A stretch of 14,361 bases of DNA from Bacteroidales bacterium (lineage in GTDB: Bacteria; Bacteroidota; Bacteroidia; Bacteroidales; UBA7960), in NCBI GenBank assembly GCA_003557765.1, contig PWNO01000075.1:1-14361 (forward strand), in the 5' to 3' direction. Under the pieces are notes generated by a model. It saw only the letters and a program-made list of their open reading frames with translations. It did not search any database and was not told where the DNA came from. Position numbers and translations under genes: made by a program. Below are positions 1 through 5,605 of the stretch, in pieces (the first letter of the stretch is position 1; the number at the start of each line of letters is the position of its first letter).

Positions 1-104
1 AGGCGGAAGACTTTAACAGACGCATCAATTGATCAATATAATGGGACGTGTAAATAAACACCCCGATCTGTTAACCCCATTGTTCCACGTGGAACAATAA
101 ATTA
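1..104. repeat. Imperfect direct repeat unit, copy A (carries parS)
   Basis: This ~104 bp segment matches 315-414. Shared blocks are the GG(C/T)GGAAGACTTTAA start, a TTGATCA core, a CC(C)TGATCTG-like stretch, and CATTGTTCCACGTGGAACAA at the end. The copies differ by about 4 bp in length and by many substitutions, so this is an old duplication. Copy A starts exactly at the window edge, so it may extend further left and further copies may exist there. No ORF is supported inside it. Confidence 0.7.
79..98. promoter_or_regulatory. parS: parS site 1 (ParB/Spo0J binding palindrome)
   Basis: ATTGTTCCACGTGGAACAAT is a perfect 20 bp palindrome. Its central 16 bp (81-96) fits the bacterial parS consensus TGTTNCACGTGNAACA at every position. 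parS is the loading site for ParB, the CTPase clamp of chromosome segregation, and such sites usually cluster near the origin. No parA or parB gene lies in this window, so the call rests on the motif and on its duplication at 389-408. Confidence 0.85.
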
Positions 105-314
105 CTTTACGAAGACAAACATAGCGCCCACGAAGACAGATATGCTCTTGTATGTGCTCTAAACAGATAGCCCGTTAAGTGCCTAATCACGCATTAACGA
201 TGAATGTTTTTGGGCACATGAATTGCAGCTAAAATGAGCAAAAAATATTGGTTTACAATTGATTTTTCATGAAATTTGCCTGATCTTTAACCACCCAGCA
301 GCACAATGGTCCAT

Positions 315-414
315 AGGTGGAAGACTTTAATAGGCACAATCGTTGATCATTTTCTCGGGAAATAAAGAGACCCTGATCTGGTGACATCATTGTTCCACGT
401 GGAACAATTAATTT
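315..414. repeat. Imperfect direct repeat unit, copy B (carries parS)
   Basis: Second copy of the unit at 1-104, ending in the same 20 bp palindrome. The palindrome centres are exactly 310 bp apart. Sequence between the two units (105-314) shows no recognisable gene and no clear similarity to what follows copy B. Confidence 0.7.
389..408. promoter_or_regulatory. parS: parS site 2 (ParB/Spo0J binding palindrome)
   Basis: Identical 20 bp perfect palindrome to the one at 79-98, fully matching the parS consensus in its central 16 bp (391-406). Conservation of the palindrome is complete while the flanks of the repeat unit have diverged, which is what selection on ParB binding would produce. Confidence 0.85.
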
Positions 415-425
415 AAACTTGATAA

Positions 426-446
426 ACCACCTTCTTTGATGGTGGT
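426..446. repeat. Hairpin-forming element, copy 1
   Basis: ACCACC (426-431) pairs with GGTGGT (441-446) around a 9 nt loop. The 19 bp core 427-445 matches 554-572 at 17 of 19 positions. A T-rich stretch (TTATTTTTGC) begins 5 nt downstream on the + strand, so it could act as a weak terminator. No gene is seen just upstream for it to serve. Confidence 0.4.
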
Positions 447-525
447 AATGTTATTTTTGCTTTGCATTTACAATTATTTGCTCATTTACTGCATAAACGG
501 CTGGTTGGAGCGGCTTGTGCGACAA

Positions 526-542
526 AGAAGGCGTTGCCTTCT
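526..542. repeat. Short perfect inverted repeat
   Basis: AGAAGGC (526-532) and GCCTTCT (536-542) form a perfect 7 bp stem with a 3 nt loop, between the two related hairpins at 426-446 and 554-572. No T-run follows. Function unknown. Confidence 0.4.
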
Positions 543-553
543 GGGTTAACAAT

Positions 554-572
554 CCACCTTCTTAGAAGGTGG
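554..572. repeat. Hairpin-forming element, copy 2
   Basis: CCACCTTCT (554-562) and AGAAGGTGG (564-572) form a near-perfect hairpin 36 bp before the methyltransferase start. It is a close relative (17/19) of 427-445; the two differing positions restore pairing, giving a longer stem here. It lies in what should be the 5' leader of the methyltransferase gene. Confidence 0.45.
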
Positions 573-608
573 TGGTTGAATATTTAACAAAGATAGACAT
601 AACACCCC

Positions 609-1541
609 ATGATGATCGAAATACATACTTGTCCACTCTGTAAACAGAGAGATTCCCATGAGCCACATCTTTCTGCCCGCGACACCTTGGTTTCAAAAGA
701 AAGATTTACTATAACCAAGTGCTCGCATTGTGAACTGTTAATCACCAACCCTCGCCCAGCAGAAAAAACAGCGACAAGTTATTATAAATCAGCAGAATAT
801 GTGTCGCATACGGATGCGCGAAGGAACATGAGAGAGGTGCTGTACGCATGGATTAAGGGTTTGATGATCAAACGGAAGCTTCATTGGATTAAAAACCACC
901 AGTATGCACAAAAACCCAGACTGCTTGATTATGGTTGCGGCACAGGAGAATTTGTCATTTATGCCGGCAAACAAGGGTTTCATGCATCCGGCATAGAACC
1001 CAATAAAGAGGCAAGAAACCGTGCCCTGAAAAAAGGAGTCGATGTGTGTTCCACATTCAGTTGCCTTGACGGCCAGCCTGCTTTTGATGTCATCACATTG
1101 TGGCACGTGGTGGAGCATCTGCCAGAAGCGCATGAGGTGTTGCAACAGTTGCACGACAAACTTAATGAAAACGGCCTGATTGTGATTGCCGTGCCAATGG
1201 CCACGAGCCACGATGCCAGGCACTATAAATCGGATTGGGCCGCATGGGACCTTCCCCGGCACTTATTCCACTTTACTCCCAAAACCCTTCATGCCATGGT
1301 TAGCCAGGTAAAGTTTGAACATGTCGCCACCTATCCCTTGCCATTCGACGCATGGTACATCTCCCTGCTCAGCGAACAACAAAAACGTGACAGCAAAAGT
1401 GCACAAAAGAAGAAAACATTATACGAAGGCCCGCTCCGCCTTCTCAGCGCCGCCCGTACAGCAATTATTTCCAATTACCGGGCAAGAAGAAAAAAATCAC
1501 CCTGGTCGAGCCAGGCCTTTATTTATCGCAAAACGGACTAA
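609..1541 (+). CDS. Zinc-ribbon class I SAM-dependent methyltransferase
   Basis: 310 residues. The N-terminus holds two CxxC knuckles (Cys8/Cys11 and Cys38/Cys41), the zinc-ribbon seen in many methyltransferases of polysaccharide clusters. A Rossmann-fold methyltransferase domain follows: motif I LLDYGCGTGEF at 105-115, the acidic residue Glu130 that would hold the SAM ribose, the post-II stretch FDVITLWHVVEHL near 159-171, and GLIVIAVP near 189-196. The basic C-terminal tail (about 258-298) is probably a family-specific extension. Substrate is not deducible; a sugar, lipid or nucleotide-sugar acceptor is likely from the two nucleotide-sugar genes downstream. Two ATGs are adjacent (609 and 612) and no strong Shine-Dalgarno is seen before either. 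Class assignment is firm, substrate unknown. Confidence 0.85.
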   Translation: MMIEIHTCPLCKQRDSHEPHLSARDTLVSKERFTITKCSHCELLITNPRPAEKTATSYYKSAEYVSHTDARRNMREVLYAWIKGLMIKRKLHWIKNHQYAQKPRLLDYGCGTGEFVIYAGKQGFHASGIEPNKEARNRALKKGVDVCSTFSCLDGQPAFDVITLWHVVEHLPEAHEVLQQLHDKLNENGLIVIAVPMATSHDARHYKSDWAAWDLPRHLFHFTPKTLHAMVSQVKFEHVATYPLPFDAWYISLLSEQQKRDSKSAQKKKTLYEGPLRLLSAARTAIISNYRARRKKSPWSSQAFIYRKTD

Positions 1542-1711
1542 GGAAAGGGCCTTAGATACACGCGAACCAGCAATGAGATGATGCCACGGGTGCGAATGGC
1601 TGGCGGGCCAACAGGGGAGACAAACTCCCGCAAGTGCCGCATCTCCGGATCAATGATGTTAAAGAGTTCAAAAACATGCGTCAGGATGAGCCTGCAGGTG
1701 TAACCCCACAT
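1538..1711 (-). CDS. Possible small protein, 57 aa, unknown
   Basis: An open frame on the - strand begins at ATG 1711 and ends at TAG 1538-1540, four bases into the end of the methyltransferase gene (convergent stops). A purine-rich GGGAG lies about 12 nt before the ATG. The frame stays open upstream to about 1780 without another ATG, so it could also be the end of a decayed longer gene. The protein has a mixed hydrophobic/charged make-up (MWGYTCRLIL at the start, GIISLLVRVYLRP near the end). No family is recognised. The length alone is compatible with chance. Confidence 0.2.
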   Translation of the reverse strand: MWGYTCRLILTHVFELFNIIDPEMRHLREFVSPVGPPAIRTRGIISLLVRVYLRPFP

Positions 1712-1737
1712 ACATACGCTGATCTCCCGCTTTATTT

Positions 1738-1745
1738 TATCTTTG
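1738..1745 (+). promoter_or_regulatory. Possible Bacteroidota -7 element
   Basis: TATCTTTG matches TAnnTTTG exactly on the + strand, within the 638 bp gap before the 3-dehydrogenase gene. No convincing TTG -33 element is seen 19-21 bp upstream. If used, it would give the gene at 2180 a leader of about 430 nt. Confidence 0.25.
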
Positions 1746-1905
1746 TAATCAAAAGCATATGATACCTGTATTAATCATGCTTAATGCGGTTATATTTTTG
1801 TCAAAAGACCAACAGGAAAAATGCAGAAACGATTGGCTTGGTCTGCTAAACCCGTGCCTTCGCCCAGTGGCAAACGCACAGAAATAATTCACCTAAACTG
1901 GACAT

Positions 1906-1929
1906 ACATCCCCAAAGGATGTGGATTTT
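1906..1929. repeat. Short direct repeat, copy 1, with hairpin
   Basis: CCCAAAGGATGTGGATTTT at 1911-1929 recurs exactly at 2009-2027. In this copy ACATCC (1906-1911) also pairs with GGATGT (1917-1922). The repeats lie 98 bp apart in the gap before the 3-dehydrogenase gene. The rest of 1542-2179 holds only the weak candidates listed here. Confidence 0.5.
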
Positions 1930-2008
1930 ATTCCGTATTTTGCTTCGCAACGCGAATTTTTTCTACAATTAAGGCCTAAGGGCAAAGCCCAGCCAGCACA
2001 TAACAACG

Positions 2009-2027
2009 CCCAAAGGATGTGGATTTT
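2009..2027. repeat. Short direct repeat, copy 2
   Basis: Exact 19 bp match to 1911-1929, starting 153 bp before the 3-dehydrogenase start codon. The inverted ACATCC arm of copy 1 is absent here. Confidence 0.5.
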
Positions 2028-2179
2028 TAAGTTACACCATACAGCGCCCGCTAATCGATCAATCTGATCGCTCGTATTGTTTTGCGTGATTATCCTTGCA
2101 GGTGCAATTGAAAAACAATGTGATAAAGACGCCATACGATTACACCCAAAAAAAGCCCTGACAAAAAACACCCTGAAAC

Positions 2180-3085
2180 ATGCAGAAAAACTTTGCACTG
2201 ATTGGAGCAGCAGGCTACATCGCACCAAGACATATGCGAGCCATCAAGGACACGGGAAACGAACTGGTATGTGCGCTCGACCCGTATGACGGTGTGGGTG
2301 TTATAGATAGCTTCTTTCCGCATGCTGACTTTTTTACCGAACCCGAGCGTTTTGACCGGCACCTCGATAAACTACGCCGGCAAGGCAAAGGAACCATCGA
2401 TTACGTGAGCATCTGTTCGCCAAACTACTTGCACGACGCCCATATCCGGATGTCCGTGCGCAACCATGCACACGCCATTTGCGAAAAGCCCATTGTGCTG
2501 AACCCCTGGAACCTTGAATCCTTATGCGAGCTGGAAGCAGAATCAGGTAAACACATCTATACCATCCTGCAACTAAGGCTGCATCCAAACATCAAAAAAC
2601 TAAAGCAACAAATCGAAGAAGGCCCCGCAGGCAAGGTGTATGACGTTGACATACAGTACATTACCGGCCGGGGGAGATGGTACTTCTTTTCCTGGAAAGG
2701 CGATATGCAAAAATCCGGCGGCGTGGCCACCAACATCGGCATCCACTTTTTTGACATGCTTAGCTGGATATTCGGAGACATGAAAGCACTGGAGGTGCTC
2801 GAAAGCCGGCCAGAAAAAGCCAAAGGCCTGCTGGAATTCGAAAAGGCAAAGGTAAACTGGTTCCTGAGTGTAAATGAAAAAGACCTTCCGCGAAAAGCCA
2901 TTGAACAAGGCAAAAGAACATACCGCAGCATTACCGTGGACAAAGAAGAAGTGGAGTTTAGCGACGGATTTACCGACTTGCATACCGAAAGCTATCGGGA
3001 AATACTCGCTGGCCGTGGTTTCCGCGTGGAAACCGCCCGCCCAAGCGTGGAAATCGCACAAAAAATACGAATGGCAGGGCGGTAG
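2180..3085 (+). CDS. wlbA: UDP-N-acetyl-glucosaminuronate (UDP-GlcNAcA) 3-dehydrogenase, WlbA/WbpB type
   Basis: 301-residue Gfo/Idh/MocA oxidoreductase. It would oxidise C3 of UDP-GlcNAcA with NAD+ to the 3-keto sugar, a cytoplasmic step toward UDP-2,3-diacetamido uronic acids for O-antigen or capsule. Visible evidence: N-terminal dinucleotide fold NFALIGAAGYIAPRHM (4-19), YVSICSPNYLH (75-85), the family's CEKP motif with Lys103, and GVATNIGIHFFD (181-192) with the likely catalytic His189. The blocks SWKGD, TYRSITV, DGFTDLH and SYREILAGRG fit my memory of the Bordetella WlbA sequence closely, which separates it from generic family members. Start at 2180 puts the nucleotide-binding strand at the N-terminus, as expected. 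The usual partners (WbpE-type aminotransferase, WbpD-type acetyltransferase, UDP-GlcNAc 6-dehydrogenase) are not in this window. Confidence 0.85.
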   Translation: MQKNFALIGAAGYIAPRHMRAIKDTGNELVCALDPYDGVGVIDSFFPHADFFTEPERFDRHLDKLRRQGKGTIDYVSICSPNYLHDAHIRMSVRNHAHAICEKPIVLNPWNLESLCELEAESGKHIYTILQLRLHPNIKKLKQQIEEGPAGKVYDVDIQYITGRGRWYFFSWKGDMQKSGGVATNIGIHFFDMLSWIFGDMKALEVLESRPEKAKGLLEFEKAKVNWFLSVNEKDLPRKAIEQGKRTYRSITVDKEEVEFSDGFTDLHTESYREILAGRGFRVETARPSVEIAQKIRMAGR

Positions 3086-3478
3086 GGGAAAGCACCTGGA
3101 CTGCCCGGAGGTTGTCGTGTCCTAGGGCATTTATGATGAGCGGGATTAAATCAGGGTGTTGCCGGGTTAAAACGTTACTGGGTTTGGGCTTGCAATGGTT
3201 TTGGAATGATGATGATCTGGGTTTGAGGCGATGGGTTGGAAGTTAGCAGGGGAAGTATGTTGGACTGCCAGGAGTTGCCCGGGTCGGGTTAGATCATCCG
3301 GGTAAGAGATGGAACCCTTGCCAGCCCCGGGGCGCAGCGCCACCCATCGGAAACGAACATTATTGGCAGCGCGCAGCACATCGCAGACCCGGAGATTTCA
3401 GCCTTTAGACCTTTAGACAGTTCGACCTTTTGTCCTTTCGTCCTTAATATACACAAACCCAAGAAATGAAGCACACCC
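3086..3478. other. Intergenic region with weak direct repeat
   Basis: The 393 bp gap has no supported gene. Two segments resemble each other: about 3085-3115 and 3248-3280, both GGGGAA... followed by GGACTGCC(C/A)GGAG. The end of the region (3401-3446) is a degenerate heptamer array annotated separately. No promoter of the TAnnTTTG type was found in front of the epimerase. Confidence 0.4.
3401..3446. repeat. Degenerate pyrimidine heptamer array
   Basis: Read on the + strand, units of the form CCTTTAGA / CCTTTTGT / CCTTTCGT follow one another with a period near 7-9 nt, ending 33 bp before the epimerase start. The - strand reads as AAAGGNC-type units. The strong pyrimidine bias on + precludes a normal Shine-Dalgarno there. 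Function unknown; simple-sequence expansion is the plain explanation. Confidence 0.5.
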
Positions 3479-4759
3479 ATGAAGAAAGTACTGATCACCG
3501 GAGCTGCCGGGTTTATCGGGTTTCACGCAGCAAATGCCATGCTCGGCAGGGGCTACCAGGTTGTGGGTCTGGACAGTATTAACGACTATTACGATGTCCG
3601 CCTGAAATACGACCGCCTTAAGCAGGCCGGGATAGATCTTTCCGCTGTGGAAGAAAAGCCACGGCATGAACAGGCGAACCCTTCCGATGAACAACACCTG
3701 TCCGAAAAATCTGCAACGCATGGCACGAGCCCGCACACACAAAAAAATCTGCAGACAACGCCACACACAAAACATCATCCGCACACGCAAGAGAACACTC
3801 CCAGAGGGGCAGAAGCCGGAAGGTCATACCCGGAGAAGCCCCGCGATGCCAGCCAGGCACAGCCAGATCACCCCCGGGTCACGCACCCCGACAAGCCCTA
3901 CACCTTCCATAAACTGGATCTGGCCGAACGGGACGCGTTGATGGCCTTGTTTGCTGAAGAACAGTTCGACTGCGTGATCCACCTGGCCGCACAGGCCGGG
4001 GTGCGTTATTCGCTGACACACCCACAGGCATACGTAGATGCCAACATCACCGGCTTCCTCAACATCCTTGAGGCCTGCAGGGCGCATCCCGTAGATCATC
4101 TGGTATATGCCTCTTCCAGCTCGGTCTATGGAAAGAACACAGACATGCCTTTCTCCGTTAACGACAACGTAGACCACCCCGTATCGCTATATGCCGCCAG
4201 CAAAAAAAGCAATGAGCTGATGGCGCATGTCTACAGCCACCTTTTTGACATTCCCGCCACTGGATTGCGCTTTTTTACCGTTTACGGCCCCTGGGGGCGA
4301 CCCGACATGGCGCTATTCATTTTTACCAAAGCCATCCTGGACGGTCAACCCATACAGGTCTTTAACAACGGCCGCATGATGCGCGACTTTACCTATGTGG
4401 ACGACATTGTCGAGGGCATCATCCGCGTAACGGAACACCCTGCAAGACCAAATCCAGCATGGCAAGGAGACCATCCTGACCCGGGAACCAGCAATGTGCC
4501 CCATTGCGTGTACAACATCGGCAATGGAGACCCTGTGAAACTCATGGCGTTTATTGAAGCCCTTGAAAACGCCCTGGGTAAAACCGCCTTAAAGGAGATG
4601 TTGCCCATGCAGCCAGGAGATGTGCCAGCCACCTGGGCAGACACAAAGGCCCTCGAAGAGGTCACCGGATATAAACCCGGAACCCCGGTGCAAAAAGGGA
4701 TCGAAGCCTTTGTGGACTGGTATAAAGCATACTACAAAAAAAGGGCGCCTCAACACTGA
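3479..4759 (+). CDS. UDP-glucuronate 4-epimerase-like NAD-dependent epimerase with low-complexity insert
   Basis: 426-residue extended short-chain dehydrogenase/reductase; relatives of the CapI/LspL type are usually about 320-350. It would interconvert UDP-glucuronate and UDP-galacturonate with bound NAD. Evidence: TGAAGFIG glycine motif at 7-14; [13 protein letters not shown] (31-43), typical of glucuronate epimerases; [11 protein letters not shown] (168-178); ASSSSVYG (211-218); catalytic Tyr238-x3-Lys242; [17 protein letters not shown], a signature of this subfamily; RDFTYVDDI. Between LKQAGI (47-52) and YTFHKLDL (141-148) sits an ~85-residue segment rich in Pro, His, Thr, Gln and charged residues, with repeated PHT, not expected in the family. 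It is in frame and follows the second half of the first Rossmann motif. A second ATG (3466) is out of frame. Function likely retained if the insert loops out. Confidence 0.85.
   Translation: MKKVLITGAAGFIGFHAANAMLGRGYQVVGLDSINDYYDVRLKYDRLKQAGIDLSAVEEKPRHEQANPSDEQHLSEKSATHGTSPHTQKNLQTTPHTKHHPHTQENTPRGAEAGRSYPEKPRDASQAQPDHPRVTHPDKPYTFHKLDLAERDALMALFAEEQFDCVIHLAAQAGVRYSLTHPQAYVDANITGFLNILEACRAHPVDHLVYASSSSVYGKNTDMPFSVNDNVDHPVSLYAASKKSNELMAHVYSHLFDIPATGLRFFTVYGPWGRPDMALFIFTKAILDGQPIQVFNNGRMMRDFTYVDDIVEGIIRVTEHPARPNPAWQGDHPDPGTSNVPHCVYNIGNGDPVKLMAFIEALENALGKTALKEMLPMQPGDVPATWADTKALEEVTGYKPGTPVQKGIEAFVDWYKAYYKKRAPQH
3638..3895 (+). other. In-frame low-complexity insertion in the epimerase
   Basis: Encodes about residues 54-139 of the epimerase. 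The DNA is A/C-rich with many CACACA/CACGC stretches, and the peptide is Pro/His/Thr-rich without hydrophobic core residues, so it should be disordered. Edges are set by where family-like sequence stops (LKQAGI) and resumes (YTFHKLDL), so they are approximate. Confidence 0.65.
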
Positions 4760-4870
4760 GACACCCTGTGTTAGTTAACCTGAAAGCCCTCGTCCTTTGT
4801 GCGTGGTGATGCGCTGGCGGACCTTTTGTACGCAGGTCTGTACGGCCTTAAAAACGCGCAGCACGAAGAC

Positions 4871-4912
4871 AAAATCGGACAATCCACCACCATGGGCGGA
4901 TGGTCCGATTTT
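4871..4912. terminator. Bidirectional intrinsic terminator
   Basis: AAAATCGGAC (4871-4880) pairs perfectly with GTCCGATTTT (4903-4912). The stem continues inside with ATCC/GGAT and a further CC/GG around the loop. It ends in TTTT on either strand, and it sits between two convergent genes, the epimerase (+) and hsp20 (-). It is therefore placed to stop transcription from both sides. Confidence 0.85.
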
Positions 4913-4950
4913 AGCAAGATTTTTCTAAAGCCTTGAGAAAGTGTATGCCC

Positions 4951-5358
4951 TTAGGAAACCTTGATCTGTTTGCTCAGCCTGGCCTTGTCGATCTTGGGCA
5001 CGGTGATCTGCAGGATGCCGTTGTCATATTTTGCCTTGATGCTTTCTGCATCGGCAGTTTTGGGGATGGAAAAGGAGCGGGTGAACGCATCCATCTCAAA
5101 CTCACGGCGTAAATACTCACCCGCAGGCTTGTCTTGTTCACTTTTTTCGAATGTGACCGTCAGGATGTTTTCTTCCATCTCCATCTTAAAGTCTTCTTTG
5201 TTCATGCCCGGCACAGCCAGATGAATTTCAAAAGCCTGCTCATTTTCCAGGATGTTGGTGGCGGGAACGCAACCGCAATTTCTTTCAAACCCGGTGTCAA
5301 AATCCCTTTCAAACCTGTTGTCCATCAGGGGACGCTTATGCCATCTGATAATAGTCAT
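4951..5358 (-). CDS. Small heat shock protein, Hsp20/alpha-crystallin family
   Basis: 135 residues, a normal length for bacterial Hsp20. These are ATP-independent cytoplasmic chaperones that form oligomers and hold unfolding proteins for DnaK/ClpB. A short N-terminal arm with FERDFD and GFERN (1-33) is followed by the alpha-crystallin domain (about 34-123), including EIHLAVPGMNKEDFKMEM, REFEMDAFTRSFSIP and the hallmark AKYDNGILQITVPK (109-122). The C-terminal IKV (132-134) is the I-x-I/V motif for oligomer contacts. The start is supported by an A-rich AAAGGAAAG stretch just before the ATG. It is divergent from glutamine synthetase with 247 bp between. No CIRCE element is visible, so heat-shock control, if any, is by another route. 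Confidence 0.93.
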   Translation of the reverse strand: MTIIRWHKRPLMDNRFERDFDTGFERNCGCVPATNILENEQAFEIHLAVPGMNKEDFKMEMEENILTVTFEKSEQDKPAGEYLRREFEMDAFTRSFSIPKTADAESIKAKYDNGILQITVPKIDKARLSKQIKVS

Positions 5359-5449
5359 GATTCTTTCCTTTTTTTGTGATACATCATTTTTGCTGCCCGA
5401 TTCGGTACAAAAGCTGTTCCGTTACACATCCACAGGCAAAACCGGACAA

Positions 5450-5461
5450 TTTGGCGCCAAA
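5450..5461. promoter_or_regulatory. 12 bp palindrome, possible operator
   Basis: TTTGGCGCCAAA is a perfect palindrome in the shared region between hsp20 and glutamine synthetase. Its half, TTTGGCGC, recurs at 5541-5548, overlapping the putative glutamine synthetase -7 element. A regulator binding both would be well placed, but no such protein is identified. Confidence 0.35.
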
Positions 5462-5536
5462 AACGCATCAAAATCACGTTGACCGACGAAAAGCGCGCCA
5501 TTTTGGCTGGTTTTTCGCCGATTTGTTTTTTTTCCT

Positions 5537-5544
5537 TATGTTTG
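5537..5544 (+). promoter_or_regulatory. Putative glutamine synthetase promoter, -7 element
   Basis: TATGTTTG matches TAnnTTTG exactly, 61 bp before the ATG at 5606, giving an expected leader of about 55 nt. The -33 position (about 5511-5516) has only TTTTTC, so the upstream element is weak. Confidence 0.45.
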
Positions 5545-5605
5545 GCGCTCATTTCAAAATCTGCAGGCTAAAAAGCGATTATTAACCATATAAAACTCAT
5601 CTGCA

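Noticed and set aside
588..595. TATCTTTG on the - strand as a promoter reading toward parS
   Set aside because: It matches the motif, but no - strand gene or -33 element follows, and the 8 bp motif is expected by chance at times.
1911..2030. DnaA-box-like TGTGGAT sequences, which with parS might mark the replication origin
   Set aside because: Both copies (TGTGGATTT) miss the last two consensus positions, there is no cluster of good boxes, and no AT-rich unwinding region with dnaA or dnaN nearby.
1893..2228. Open - strand frame of 111 codons before the wlbA-like gene
   Set aside because: It overlaps the start of a clear gene, covers the 19 bp direct repeats, and its peptide is Cys- and Phe-rich without family resemblance.
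4961..5379. + strand open frames opposite hsp20
   Set aside because: They are antisense to a well-supported Hsp20 gene, with no family resemblance.
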